Assembly: GCA_022836915.1 (NCBI GenBank)
Contig: CP094668.1
Span: forward strand, 5,890,001-5,954,000
Reading direction: 5' to 3'
DNA: 64,000 nucleotides
From: Paenibacillus sp. OVF10
GTDB lineage: Bacteria; Bacillota; Bacilli; Paenibacillales; Paenibacillaceae
Shown here: one piece after another, positions 1-9,240 of the stretch
Layout of the letters: the number at the start of each line of letters is the position of its first letter
How positions within the stretch are numbered: position 1 is the stretch's first letter
Translations under genes and position numbers: made by a program
Notes under the pieces: model-generated
The model's database searches: none
Told to the model about the DNA's origin: nothing
The model's input: only the letters and a program-made list of their open reading frames with translations

Positions 1-601
1 TGTTTTTATCCATTTCTTTCATGCAGTTGCACGACATGTTGTCCGTAATTTTTTGCAAAGAAGATGGTGAAGACGTCATACGATACTTGACGAGCGGCAG
101 CGTGATATCCTGAGCTGTTTTAATTTTGGAGTTGACCGCAAGACCAGCAGGAGCAACCAATACGGCACACGAGATGCGTTCCGGAATATAGGTAGCCAAT
201 CTGAGAATAATGCCTCCTCCAAACGATGGACCGATAAATGCACTCTTTTCAATATCATAGTGATCCAGCAGATCGGACACCCATAAAGCCAAGCTATCAA
301 ACCGTGTGGAGATACTCGCTTCCTCACTATAACCAGGATGACCAATCGTATCAGGAGCAATAATCCGGTATTCTTTAAATAAAGAAGAGAACCATGACAA
401 CGTCATCGGATTCACACAATTACCGCCTTGGAGAATAAATAACGGCTTACCATCTAGAGGACCCGTCAGTAAAACATGCGTCTTTCCAAAACGCGTCTCT
501 ACATACTCCCGCGTAAATTCCTCACCCAACTCGTTCAAATAAATCTCATACTCTTCAAGGATGCTGCTCTTGCCTTCTTCACTTCTATAAATGGAACTCA
601 T
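1..601 (-). CDS. alpha/beta hydrolase, 3' end outside window
   Basis: The reading frame starts at the ATG at 601 behind a good GCAGGAGG site and stays open to the window edge, giving about 200 residues of an alpha/beta-hydrolase. Visible are an oxyanion-side segment LFILQGGN (about residues 55-62), a PDTIGHPG loop and the nucleophile elbow GPSFGGG with the serine at about residue 125. The acid and histidine of the triad would lie beyond the edge. The family covers esterases, lipases and carboxylesterase-like enzymes; substrate cannot be told. The protein has no signal peptide, so it is probably cytoplasmic. Confidence 0.8.
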   Translation of the reverse strand, partial: MSSIYRSEEGKSSILEEYEIYLNELGEEFTREYVETRFGKTHVLLTGPLDGKPLFILQGGNCVNPMTLSWFSSLFKEYRIIAPDTIGHPGYSEEASISTRFDSLALWVSDLLDHYDIEKSAFIGPSFGGGIILRLATYIPERISCAVLVAPAGLAVNSKIKTAQDITLPLVKYRMTSSPSSLQKITDNMSCNCMKEMDKN

Positions 602-677
602 GTCTGCCTCCTGCAATATATACTCAAATAACTCATTCTAGTGAATGCACTTGCTAATCAATGGACCAAAAGATAAA

Positions 678-703
678 GAGGGCCTGCAGATGACAGGCTC
701 CTC
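678..703 (-). terminator. probable terminator of the RNase H gene
   Basis: On the minus strand a GAGG(A)GCCTG / CAGGC(C)CTC hairpin with small bulges is followed by a T-rich stretch (TTTATCTTTT). It lies about 105 bases beyond the RNase H stop. The rest of 602-810 holds nothing I can name. Confidence 0.45.
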
Positions 704-810
704 CATATGTTTAACTAATCATATTCAGATGATTATAGAGCGGAAACTGGAAATTGTAAATAACGATTCTAATAGACCAGAAATAAAGGGCTCATCTAAA
801 AAAAATATAC

Positions 811-1464
811 TTACTTCCGGCCGTAATCGGCCTTGATTTCGCCCCACTGTTTGGTCTGCCATTTTAACACTTTATTGCTATACGTATTTGTCTGGAGCCA
901 CTGCTCCGCACGATCAATCATCAGCCAGATTTCTTCCGTGGAGTTGTCTCTTGGTAATGTTGTGGCTACTTTTTTCTGCTTAAGCCATTTCATGGCATTG
1001 ACCGAGTCGGTATACACCGTTTTGGTACTTCCTTCTTTTTTCAGATGTGCAAGGGCATGTACAATGGCCAAAAATTCACCCAGATTGTTCGTTCCTTTGG
1101 AGATCGGTCCAACAGAGAAAATAATCTCACCGGTGCGGGTGTCTACCCCTTTGTATTCTACAGGTCCGGGGTTACCGCGTGTCCCCACATCAACAGAGAT
1201 ACTGTCATAATCCACTTCTTCCGATGTTTCCATGCCTGCGCTTCTTCCGCTACCAGCCGACTTGGTCTTCGACGCTCCGCCGGCACTTGAACCCCAGTTC
1301 CCTTTCCATCCGGCACGATACGCTTCTTCTGCGGCCGCTTTAGACTCATAAGATTTATATTTAGCTCCGGTATACTGATCCGTCTGCGCTTTGCATTCTG
1401 CCCATGTGTTATATACGCCTGGCTTCTTACCTTCCCAGACAACATAGTATTTCTGTTTTGCCAC
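811..1464 (-). CDS. ribonuclease H with N-terminal hybrid-binding domain
   Basis: A 217-residue type 1 RNase H that cleaves the RNA strand of RNA/DNA hybrids in the cytoplasm. Residues 1-50 form the caulimovirus viroplasmin-like RNase H N-terminal domain (KYYVVWEGKKPGVYNTW), which binds hybrids. After a Gly/Ser/Lys-rich linker (about 55-80) comes the catalytic domain with the expected acidic residues: D in SVDVGTRGNPG, E in NNLGEF, D in YTDS and D in KADYGRK near the C terminus. The start is GTG at 1464 behind AAAGGAG. It stands alone, so it is probably monocistronic. Confidence 0.9.
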   Translation of the reverse strand: MAKQKYYVVWEGKKPGVYNTWAECKAQTDQYTGAKYKSYESKAAAEEAYRAGWKGNWGSSAGGASKTKSAGSGRSAGMETSEEVDYDSISVDVGTRGNPGPVEYKGVDTRTGEIIFSVGPISKGTNNLGEFLAIVHALAHLKKEGSTKTVYTDSVNAMKWLKQKKVATTLPRDNSTEEIWLMIDRAEQWLQTNTYSNKVLKWQTKQWGEIKADYGRK

Positions 1465-1594
1465 TTTGACCCGCTCCTTTATTTAACTTCATCAATACCC
1501 TATTGTAAACGATTGGGAGGGTGAATGAAAGTTAAGTTGTTCGTCCAAGCTAAGGAATACGACACATGATTTGGTATAGAAAGGAATACAACCA

Positions 1595-2161
1595 ATGGAC
1601 TGGATATGGAAATCCATCTTGCTTGTACTGATTGGCATGATTCTGCTACGGATTGCTGGACGTAAATCCATCTCGCAAATGAGTGTAGCCACGACAGTCA
1701 TTATTATCTCGATCGGAACAACGATCGTGCAGCCAATTGCGAATCATGAGTTAGGCAAAGCGATCGGGTCAGCGGCGGTATTTATCCTCATGCTTCTGAT
1801 CGTTGAACAATTACAGTTGAAGTTTAATTGGTTTGAACCAATGATGAGCGGAAAATCCAAGGTTATCGTGGAAGATGGGAAGTTGAATCTACCGAATTTG
1901 AAACATATGCGCTTTTCCGTGGACCAATTGGAGATGCAGTTGCGGGAAAAAGGGATTACAAGTATTACCGATCTGGAAACGGCCACGATGGAACCAAACG
2001 GGCAACTCGGTTATGTGCTCAAACGGCACGCGCGCCCAGTAACCATAGGCGATCTGGAAGCACTCCTGAAGCAAGGTACGTGGCCCACGGAATCCAAAAG
2101 ACTGTTCCAGGAGGTTATCCAGGATGGACACTCTCGTCCGCTGGACTCCACGCTTGAATAG
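1595..2161 (+). CDS. DUF421 (YetF/YdfR-type) membrane protein
   Basis: 188 residues. The N-terminal half holds two to three membrane helices (MDWIWKSILLVLIGMILL at 1-18; a TTVIIISIG segment; AAVFILMLLIVEQL), and the C-terminal half is the soluble beta-rich DUF421 domain with the typical IVEDGKLN and LRE(K)GI motifs. Bacillus homologues are spore- or membrane-associated proteins of unclear function. Start ATG at 1595 with AGAAAGGAA upstream. No operon partner: the next gene is convergent. Confidence 0.85.
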   Translation: MDWIWKSILLVLIGMILLRIAGRKSISQMSVATTVIIISIGTTIVQPIANHELGKAIGSAAVFILMLLIVEQLQLKFNWFEPMMSGKSKVIVEDGKLNLPNLKHMRFSVDQLEMQLREKGITSITDLETATMEPNGQLGYVLKRHARPVTIGDLEALLKQGTWPTESKRLFQEVIQDGHSRPLDSTLE

Positions 2162-2188
2162 CTACTGCCTGTCCCTCGCCGCAATAGA

Positions 2189-2236
2189 AAAAGGAAGCCT
2201 GTATATCTTCGAATGAAGATATACAGGCTTCCTTTT
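2189..2236. terminator. strong bidirectional terminator
   Basis: A perfect 22-bp inverted repeat (2189-2210 and 2215-2236) with a GAAT loop, bounded by A and T runs. It serves the DUF421 gene on the plus strand and the acyl-CoA-dehydrogenase-like gene on the minus strand, whose stop codon touches the right arm. Confidence 0.95.
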
Positions 2237-3455
2237 CAGTTTCTGTGTGAATTAATCCCTCCCTCGTACCACAGTTCCAACGGCAGACCGACCAGAGACT
2301 TGCCAATCCACTCTCTGGCGATGTTGTTGGAGGGCCCCATGGCAATGCCTGCACGCGCGTCACGGAAGAGACGTTCAAACACGCCTTTTTTATAACCATA
2401 ACCTCCGGTAACATCCAGTGCTGCTTTGGTCGCTTTATTCGCGACTTCGGCAGCATGAATTTTGAATTCAACCAGCGGCAGGAACAGCTCAACTTGCGGT
2501 TTCCCCTGTGCCTGAAGTTCGTCCAGCTGCCGCGCAAGTGATAACTGCCAAGGCTTCAAGCTGGAGATTAGCACCTTCACTTCAGCCAACTGCTGGCGGA
2601 TGATCTGGTAATCGGCTAAGCGCTTGTTAAAATCCCGATGAACCATGCCCTTCACATATTCGGATGCAGCCTCAAGCGCAGCCTCGGCAACTCCAAGCCA
2701 GGTTGAGCCCAGGCCGATTAAATATACGGGGATACACCACTCTCCAGGATTTCGCGACCCTGCCCCTCGGTTCCAAGCTTATCCTGAGCTGCAATTCGAA
2801 CGCCTTCATATTTAATGGGTCCGCTATGGTTACCACGAACACCGAGCGCATCCCACACGCCGGACGTAATGCCTTCCAATTGTCCATCGACAAGGAAGAA
2901 GCTCACATCTGTCGGGGTTTGTGCTCCTGGCGTGCGAGTCTGGGTCACATAAAAATCAGCCTGTCCCGAGCTTGTCGTGAACGACTTTTCGGCATTCAGA
3001 ATATAATCCTCGCCGTCTCGGGAAGCCTCGCTGAAATTAAACCACCAGTGACCTCCCGAAGCACGCTCACTTGTGGAATACGTACCAATAGCGCCATTAC
3101 GTACCGGCTTCAGCCAGCGCTCCTTCTGATCCTCATCTCCGTAGAGAGCTATCGTCTGAACGGCTCCAACATGCATGACATACACCAGCGAAGTCGAAGG
3201 GCATCCCTTGGCAATTTCTTCTGCCGCAATCGCAAAGGCAACATGATCCAGTCCCCGTCCACCGAAGCGCTCGGGAATCAGCACCCCATTCCATCCAGCC
3301 TCAGCAAGGGCGGACAGATTCTCACGCGGGAAACGGCCCTCACGGTCGATCAGCTCAGCACGTGGTTTAATGACTTCGTCGACAATCCCCCGAATTTCAA
3401 CTCTCAATTGCTCATAGTTTGGCTGGGTGTGAATGGTGTTTGCTTGAATACTCAT
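2236..3455 (-). CDS. acyl-CoA dehydrogenase-like flavoprotein, SfnB/DszC type (frame break)
   Basis: About 405 residues after repair. It has the acyl-CoA dehydrogenase fold: N-terminal helical part with ERFGGRGL, a central STSERASGG flavin-binding segment, and a C-terminal helical bundle ending in VTGGYGYKKG. The segment that normally carries the catalytic glutamate reads AGIAMGPSNN, with no Glu, as in flavin monooxygenase-like members (DszC, SfnB) of sulfur scavenging. I infer a flavin-dependent role in organosulfur use because it lies last in the ssuD/sfnG cluster. Start ATG at 3455 behind AGGAG. The frame breaks at 2720-2722, where one T is missing from the sense-strand run; both halves align without overlap. 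A true dehydrogenase is the alternative. Confidence 0.75.
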
Positions 3456-3553
3456 TGCATCAACTCTCCTCTGATTAGAATAGGGATACATCCCTCAATA
3501 ACAGTAATACAGATATGCCAATCCATTCCGTCTATTGAAGATCGATTGTTTGA

Positions 3554-4628
3554 TCAGGAAGTTGCTACCCGGTTTAGTGCAGCCTCCTTCTCTCTAACCA
3601 GCGGGATTACCTTCTCACCGAAAGCCCGAATATCCTCATCGTAATGAAGAAAGCCAGTAAGAATGAGATCTACTCCAACCTTTTTCAACGCAATGATGCG
3701 GTCTGCCACCTGCTCCGGGGTACCAATCAAACCGGTTTTGAACCCGTCATTATATTGCACCAGGTCGTCGAAGTTGGAATTCGCCCACATCCCCTCCTGT
3801 TCAGGTGAAGCTTTGCCTGCAAATTGAACCTGACTGCGGAAGCCCTCCACGGCCTCGGGGTCAGCATGCAGAATAATCTGGCGCAGTACTTCCAATGCTT
3901 CTTCTTCCGTATCCCTCACGATGACAAAAGCATTTACTCCGAATTGCAGCTTGCGGTTGTAGGACGCAGCCCGCCCAGTCACATCCTCAATCTGGGTACG
4001 GAAGCCTTCGATGTTATTTCCGTTCATGAAATACCAATCCGAGACTCGTGCAGCCATGTCACGTGCAGCCGCCGAATTTCCTCCCTGGAATACAGGGGAA
4101 GTGCAACCGGTTTGGGTTTGTGTGGCGCTTCATGAATACGGTAAAAGTCTCCCTGATGATTGGCTTCTTCTTGCGTCCACAGCTCCTTTATGACACGGAT
4201 GAACTCTTCCGAGCGACGATAACGCTCGTTATGGTCCAGCCACGGTTCTCCAAATCCATGAAACTCTCCCTTGAACCAGCCGCTGACAATATTTACGGCA
4301 GCTCGTCCCTTGCTGATATGATCAATCGTCGTGATCGCTTTCGCTACTGGACCGGGATGCCATAATCCTGGCAATATGGCTGCTATCAGTTTTAAGCGAT
4401 CTGTAACCACAGCCAGTGCGGAGGCAAGAGCAATGGCTTCCAGTTGATTATCAGCGCCGTAGCTGGCCATAAATCTGGTTTGCAATAACGCATAATCAAA
4501 GCCCACATCTTCTGCGATCTTGGCATACCTCGCGTTATCCTCAAATGACCAGCCTGTTTTTGCGGGATGCTGGAGATAACCAGACCACCACTTACATTAG
4601 GAACCCAATACGCAAATTGCATGGACAT
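3554..4628 (-). CDS. sfnG: FMNH2-dependent dimethyl sulfone monooxygenase, SfnG-like (two frame breaks)
   Basis: After repair about 359 residues of a bacterial-luciferase-like TIM-barrel monooxygenase. The order of motifs follows the SfnG family: FAYWVPNVSGGLVIS at the N terminus, DYALLQTRF, VNIVSGWFKGEFHG, ERYRRSEEFI, VSDWYFMNGN, GVNAFVIVRDTEEEA, and LVQYNDGFKTGLIGTPEQ near the C terminus. SfnG uses FMNH2 from a partner reductase to turn dimethyl sulfone into methanesulfinate. Start ATG at 4628, site AGAGGTGAT. Frame breaks lie at 4557-4561 (sense A-run one short) and 4095-4098 (sense C-run one short). It follows ssuD and precedes the SfnB-like gene. No flavin reductase gene is in the window. 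Confidence 0.82.
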
Positions 4629-4703
4629 GTTGAATCACCTCTTCAATGGAATGATTTATAGGCAAGGGCCAAGGCCCTCTCTACCGGAGCGGAATGCAAC
4701 AAA

Positions 4704-4739
4704 AAAGACACCTACAACCTATAAGTTTGAGGGTGCCTT
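4704..4739 (-). terminator. intercistronic hairpin with T-run between ssuD and sfnG
   Basis: On the minus strand AAAGGCACC pairs with GGTGTCTTT (one G-U pair) and six Ts follow. This is a credible rho-independent terminator or attenuator inside the cluster, so sfnG and the downstream gene may have their own promoter or be expressed at a lower level than ssuD. A second short hairpin, AGGGCC/GGCCCT, lies just upstream of the sfnG ribosome binding site. Confidence 0.6.
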
Positions 4740-4804
4740 TAGTTCGTCTAATCGGCAAGAATGTATGATGTTTTCAATGGAGATATCGTAAAAAACAGAC
4801 CCTA

Positions 4805-5962
4805 TCATTTGGAAGCCGCAGGCGCTTTTACCACATGAGCAGGAATGTTATTATTGGCGATGATCTCGCCAAAAGGGCTGATAAACGAGCGCTCGCCGTT
4901 GTCGCCATATTGCGCATAATTGAGCTTTGGAAACAACAGCTCAGCTGTACGGTAGGCTTCTTCCAGATGCGGGTACCCCGACATAATGAAGGTCTCAATT
5001 CCTAGTGCCTCGTACTCCCTAATTCTCGCTGCAACCTGGTCAGGATCACCTACAAGCGCTGTACCAGCACCGCCTCTGACCAGTCCAATGCCTGCCCACA
5101 GATTTGGGCTGATCTCCAGATTGGAACGATCCCCATTATGCAGTCTGGCCATTCGCTGTTGACCGACGGAATCCATGCGAGCGTAGATCTTCTGGGCAGA
5201 AGCAATCGTCTCTTCATCCAGATGAGCGATCAGGTCATTCGCGGCCTGCCAGGCCTCCTCTTCGGTTGGACGAACGATTACATGAAGTCGGATGCCGAAG
5301 CGCAGACTTCTTCCCTTTCTGGCAGCAAGCTCTCGCATTCGGTTGATCTTGGCCTCTACCTGGTCAGGTGGCTCACCCCACGTCAGGTATACGTCTACAT
5401 GCTCGGCAGCCACCTCCATGGCAGCTTCAGAGGAGCCTCCAAAATAAAGTGGAGGATAAGGCTTCTGAATGGTCGGATACAGAACCGATCCACCGTTGAC
5501 CTTTAAATATTTGCCCTCAAAATCGACTTCTTCGCCCGCCAGTTCCTTGCGCCATATGGTTAGAAATTCATCCGTCAATGCATAACGTTCATCATGATCC
5601 AGGAACACCCCGTCTCCCTCAAGCTCGATCGGATCCCCTCCGGCTACAACATTGATCAAAAGTCTTCCTTTGGAGAAGCGATCCAGTGTACTCGCCATTC
5701 GTGCCGCCGTGGTCGGAAGCATCAGACCCGGACGTGCAGCGACCAGAAACTTCAGCTTGTCCGTTACCGACACCAGCGAGGAAGCAACGACCCAGGCATC
5801 TTCACATGATTTTCCCGTAGGTAGCAGCGCACCGGCAAACCCAAGCTCATCTGCAGCTTGCGCAACCTGCTTGCAATAATGATAGGTCACTGCCCTGGCA
5901 CCTTCTCGAGTGCCCAGAAATCTTCCATCCCCATGTGTCGGGATAAACCAAAACAATTCCAT
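4805..5962 (-). CDS. ssuD: FMNH2-dependent alkanesulfonate monooxygenase
   Basis: Intact, 385 residues, the usual SsuD length. It belongs to the luciferase-like flavin monooxygenases and frees sulfite from C1-C10 alkanesulfonates using FMNH2 and oxygen. Family segments seen in order: MELFWFIPTHGDGR at the N terminus, GFAGALLPTG, AARPGLMLPT, LLINVVAGGDP, PPLYFGGSSEAA, LTWGEPPDQV, GIRLHVIVRPTEEEA, LVGDPDQVA and FIMSGYPHLEEAYR. Start ATG at 5962. It lies between the HpaB-like gene and sfnG on the same strand. The usual partners ssuE (reductase) and ssuABC (transport) are not in the window. Confidence 0.93.
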   Translation of the reverse strand: MELFWFIPTHGDGRFLGTREGARAVTYHYCKQVAQAADELGFAGALLPTGKSCEDAWVVASSLVSVTDKLKFLVAARPGLMLPTTAARMASTLDRFSKGRLLINVVAGGDPIELEGDGVFLDHDERYALTDEFLTIWRKELAGEEVDFEGKYLKVNGGSVLYPTIQKPYPPLYFGGSSEAAMEVAAEHVDVYLTWGEPPDQVEAKINRMRELAARKGRSLRFGIRLHVIVRPTEEEAWQAANDLIAHLDEETIASAQKIYARMDSVGQQRMARLHNGDRSNLEISPNLWAGIGLVRGGAGTALVGDPDQVAARIREYEALGIETFIMSGYPHLEEAYRTAELLFPKLNYAQYGDNGERSFISPFGEIIANNNIPAHVVKAPAASK

Positions 5963-6039
5963 TTTTCTCTCTCCTCCTGCTCAAATGGTGGCTACTCTGC
6001 CCTTGCTGTTCTCTTGAATCAGCTTCCAGACAGGACCTG

Positions 6040-7432
6040 TTAACGACAATTTGTCATGTCGAATGTAGTGGGATGCGAGCCCCGGATCGGATCACCTGCA
6101 TAAAATTTTTCATATAACAGATGTCTTGCGCCAAGCGGACTGCCGATGAGATCCCAAGCCAGCTTGAATAGCTCCACTTTTTCTCTGCACTTACCGCAGC
6201 GCCTTCAAAATACAAATGCATAAATTCGGAAATCGGACCGTAGAAGTCCTCAATTCCGGAAGGGGTCTGAACAAAGCCACCTGCGCCGACTTGTTGAAGT
6301 ATCTCAACAGCCCGTGGATAATATTTGGTTCCCAAACTTCGCGCCGTCTCTACATACGTCAGATCAGGAACGAGTACACCTGCCGCATCAGGCACGGCTT
6401 TGGCCTCCGCTGCAATAATCAGCGCCTTGATTACATCAATTTGTGTCAGCAGCTCCCCCAGCTTCTCCTGTATATGCAGAAATCCGGTTACGCCAATCGA
6501 CTCAGCCACCGCAAAGGCCACACCCGTGACAAATTCCAGCTTGGCGACAAAGCGTACGACATTTTGGTGGAAGGCCAATCCATTGGCTGTACGGTTCCCG
6601 CGAAGCTTCAGGACCTTGTCAGAATCGCCGTAGAGAAGCACCCTTTCCCAAGGAATCAGGACATCATCGAAAAAAGGACCGCATCCATCTCATCGTATCG
6701 TGCACTGAGCGGATGATTGCGTTCTCTGGCATCAGCAAACGACTCCCTGCACACAATATGCAGTCCTGGTGAATTGGCGGGTACAATCAAGACATGCGCA
6801 TGTTTCTGATGTCGGGTCTGAAATTGCAGGAACGAAAAGATCAGAAAGTCATGCGTATACGGTGCACCAGTCGCAATCATTTTGGCTCCTCTAACCACAA
6901 TCCCTTCCGAAGTTTCCTTCACCACATGCAGGAATCGCTCTGCAATCCGCTGGTCATCCAGTCCGCTGGAACGATCAATCTGGGGATCAATAATGGCTGT
7001 TGTCAGAAAGAGGTCGCGGTCTCTGGCCTCATGGTAATAGGTGCTGATTTTATCCGCAAATTGCGGGTCCAGGTCGGATAATTCGTGCCGGGCAGCATAC
7101 CAACCGGTGACCATGGAACGGGCATAGTCGGATAACCGGCTCATCATGCCATTGGTGCTGGAAGACCAGACTGCAAAGGACTGACTGCGTTTGTTCAATT
7201 CTGCTGCTGTGTGCGGTATGAGAAATGAGCTGTGTGCATATCGCTCCTGTCCCTCGGGAACATAGCCCACTTGCTCCCGTTGAAGAGGATCATCCAGCAT
7301 ATTAAACAGCTGCCTGATGGTGGATAGTGTGCCTTTAAAAGCCGCATGTTCGGAAATATTCTTCACCTGCTGCCCTTCCAGCCAGACACGTCGTCCATCC
7401 TCTAGACTGGATATGAAAGTATCTCCCCTCAA
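6040..7432 (-). CDS. 4-hydroxyphenylacetate 3-monooxygenase (HpaB)-type flavin oxygenase (two frame breaks)
   Basis: After repair about 464 residues with the HpaB/PvcC architecture: N-terminal domain with SLEDGRRVWLEG, central RDLFLTTAIIDPQ and HVVKETSEGIVVRGAKMIATGAP, and a C-terminal helical domain ending with GARH, YEKFYAGDP and GSHPTTFD. Members hydroxylate aromatics with FADH2 from a separate reductase. As first gene of a sulfur cluster, its substrate here may be an organosulfur or aromatic sulfonate compound; that is inference. The start is TTG at 7432 with AGGGGTGA upstream. Breaks: 6670-6675 (sense T-run one short) and 6178-6182 (sense A-run one short), the second restoring the conserved C terminus and a stop at 6040. 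Confidence 0.85.
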
Positions 7433-7473
7433 AATGTCACCCCTAACTTAAATTTTATTTTTCCGATTGATTT

Positions 7474-7513
7474 GCTATGTTTTATTGTTTATCATAGCTA
7501 ATATCCATTGGAT
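7474..7513. promoter_or_regulatory. candidate operators between the HpaB-like gene and tetR
   Basis: The divergent intergenic region (7433-7716) holds an inverted repeat GCTATG / CATAGC (7474-7479 and 7493-7498) and, next to it, the 11-bp palindrome ATCCATTGGAT (7503-7513). Their place between the sulfur cluster and a divergent TetR gene makes them candidate binding sites; no experiment or family motif backs this. Confidence 0.35.
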
Positions 7514-7716
7514 CGCAACAATCAATGAGTCCAAATTTGACGGTTAACAAACACAAATGCTTGATCTGTCGGGCAACGCCAAAATAAACTACAATCCGGC
7601 TTGATTTGAAGGTACCTGCATCTTAAGCGCATTCCCATGGATGCATGAAATGCGGATCTAAACGATGTTGCTTAACCAACAAAAAATACTAATCTGTTGT
7701 TTTGAGGTGATATGGA

Positions 7717-8391
7717 ATGAATGAAACTCGAGGTGTCGACCGAAGAATTTACAGAACCCGTGTCATGATCTCTGAAGCTTTTTTGAAAATGATGAAGAAG
7801 CAGGATTACGTGGAAATCAGTATCGTGGACATTGCTGAACAAGCGAACATCAACCGTTCAACCTTCTACGCCCACTTTATAGACAAAGAGGATTTACTGG
7901 ACAAGATGATCAACGAGAAATTGGAGTTGCTGGAACATGTACTCAGTGAACGTTCTGCTGCCATGGATGTGGCCCTTTCTTTTACCGAGCCTGACCCGAT
8001 CTTTGCGGTCCTGTTTGAGCACATCTTTGAACATGATGAGTTCTACCGGGTCATGCTACTGATCAATCCTGTCGGCAATTTCAGTACCCGGCTGAACGAG
8101 GTGATTAAAGCTTATTTTTTTCAACGGATTACCCAACTCGGGATGGATCAGAAGGTTCAGGTACCGCTGGACATTTTACTCGATCATCTCAGCTTCTCCA
8201 CCAGCGGAATTATTCATAAATGGCTTGAAAACAACAAAGTATACTCTCCCCATCATATGGCTTTGCAGCTTACCCGTCTTGCCCGACTAGGTGTCTACAC
8301 GGCCATGGGCGCGCAGGCCCAGGATACACGCTCCCCCATTCCTGACCTGCCTGTTCTGGAGCCAGAGGCTAACTTGACCAACCTCCTCTGA
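7717..8391 (+). CDS. TetR/AcrR family transcriptional regulator
   Basis: 224 residues. The N-terminal helix-turn-helix (about residues 15-60: ISIVDIAEQANINRSTFYAHF) is typical of TetR; the C-terminal ligand-binding half resembles the TetR_C subgroup often found beside enzymes of xenobiotic use (WLENNK near residue 175). Start ATG at 7717 with GAGGTGAT upstream. It is divergent from the organosulfur cluster, so I infer that it controls that cluster and itself. No ligand can be named. Confidence 0.88.
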   Translation: MNETRGVDRRIYRTRVMISEAFLKMMKKQDYVEISIVDIAEQANINRSTFYAHFIDKEDLLDKMINEKLELLEHVLSERSAAMDVALSFTEPDPIFAVLFEHIFEHDEFYRVMLLINPVGNFSTRLNEVIKAYFFQRITQLGMDQKVQVPLDILLDHLSFSTSGIIHKWLENNKVYSPHHMALQLTRLARLGVYTAMGAQAQDTRSPIPDLPVLEPEANLTNLL

Positions 8392-8408
8392 GAAGAAAGC
8401 TAAACACA

Positions 8409-8452
8409 AAAAAACTGCCTTCCAAGCTGAAAATCAGCTAGAAAGACAGTTC
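8409..8452 (-). terminator. terminator of the siderophore ABC operon
   Basis: Imperfect hairpin AACTG..CTT..AGCTGA with loop AAA, followed on the minus strand by seven Ts. It can also serve the convergent tetR gene. Confidence 0.75.
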
Positions 8453-8470
8453 ACTGGAACACTAGACATA

Positions 8471-9238
8471 TCAACGTGTACTCAGATAAGCAATTCCCAA
8501 GCCACCCGTAACCGGATTTTCATAGATTTCACAGTCTACATCAAATACCTCACCAATCATTTCACGGGTCAGGATATCAGCCGGTTTGCCGTGGACCACA
8601 ATCTGGCCCTTTTTCACCACATAGAGATAATCACAATATTCTGCGGCGAGTTCGAGATCATGCAGCGCTGCCAATATGCCGATGCCGAGTCCACGGACAA
8701 TATTTAGAATCTGAAGTTGGTATTTGATGTCCAGATGGTTCGTCGGCTCGTCCAGGATCAGGAATTGAGGTTGCTGTGCCAGGACACGCGCCAATACGAC
8801 ACGCTGTTTCTCTCCACCAGACAGAGACACGTAATTGCGGTCTGCATGTCCAGTCAGATGTACTTTTTCCAAAGCCTGCTCCACGATTTCGTGGTCACGT
8901 TCATTATCCGTCTCCAGCAGTTTTTTGTGCGGGGTACGGCCCATCATGACCATCTCACGTACCGTAAAATCAAAACTCAATTCATTAAACTGGCCGACAA
9001 CGCCCATATGTCTGGAAACAAGCTTTGGACTGGATTTGAGAATATCGGTATTGTCCAGAAAAACCTTGCCTTGCTGCGGTTTGATCACTTTATAGATGCT
9101 CTTGAGCAGCGTTGACTTGCCACAGCCATTGGGTCCGATCAGTCCAACGAACTGTTTACCGTTTACCTGTAATGAAATATCCTTGATGATGTCCGTGTTC
9201 AGCACAGAGATGGATACATTTTCTACGTTCAGCTTCAT
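8471..9238 (-). CDS. iron-siderophore ABC transporter ATP-binding protein (FecE/FhuC type)
   Basis: 255 residues. Walker A GPNGCGKST at about 36-44, Q-loop VGQFNEL, signature LSGGEKQR, Walker B FLILDEPTNHLD and H-loop ALHDLELAAEYCD are all present, so the ATPase should be active. The C-terminal extension resembles FecE/BtuD-type importers of iron chelates or cobalamin. Start ATG at 9238 behind GGAGG. It follows the permease gene by only two bases, so the two are cotranscribed and probably translationally coupled. The Fur box in the divergent promoter region argues for iron as cargo. Confidence 0.93.
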   Translation of the reverse strand: MKLNVENVSISVLNTDIIKDISLQVNGKQFVGLIGPNGCGKSTLLKSIYKVIKPQQGKVFLDNTDILKSSPKLVSRHMGVVGQFNELSFDFTVREMVMMGRTPHKKLLETDNERDHEIVEQALEKVHLTGHADRNYVSLSGGEKQRVVLARVLAQQPQFLILDEPTNHLDIKYQLQILNIVRGLGIGILAALHDLELAAEYCDYLYVVKKGQIVVHGKPADILTREMIGEVFDVDCEIYENPVTGGLGIAYLSTR

Positions 9239-9240
9239 GT

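Noticed and set aside
76..360. 94-codon minus-strand frame at the window start
   Set aside because: It is out of frame with the alpha/beta hydrolase that starts at 601 and shows the GPSFGGG elbow.
2664..3644. Long plus-strand frame of 326 codons
   Set aside because: It is the antisense of the SfnB-like and sfnG genes, has no family motif and no ribosome site.
4629..4804. SAM (S-box) riboswitch upstream of sfnG
   Set aside because: The hairpin and T-run are present, but the conserved S-box core and kink-turn sequences are absent.
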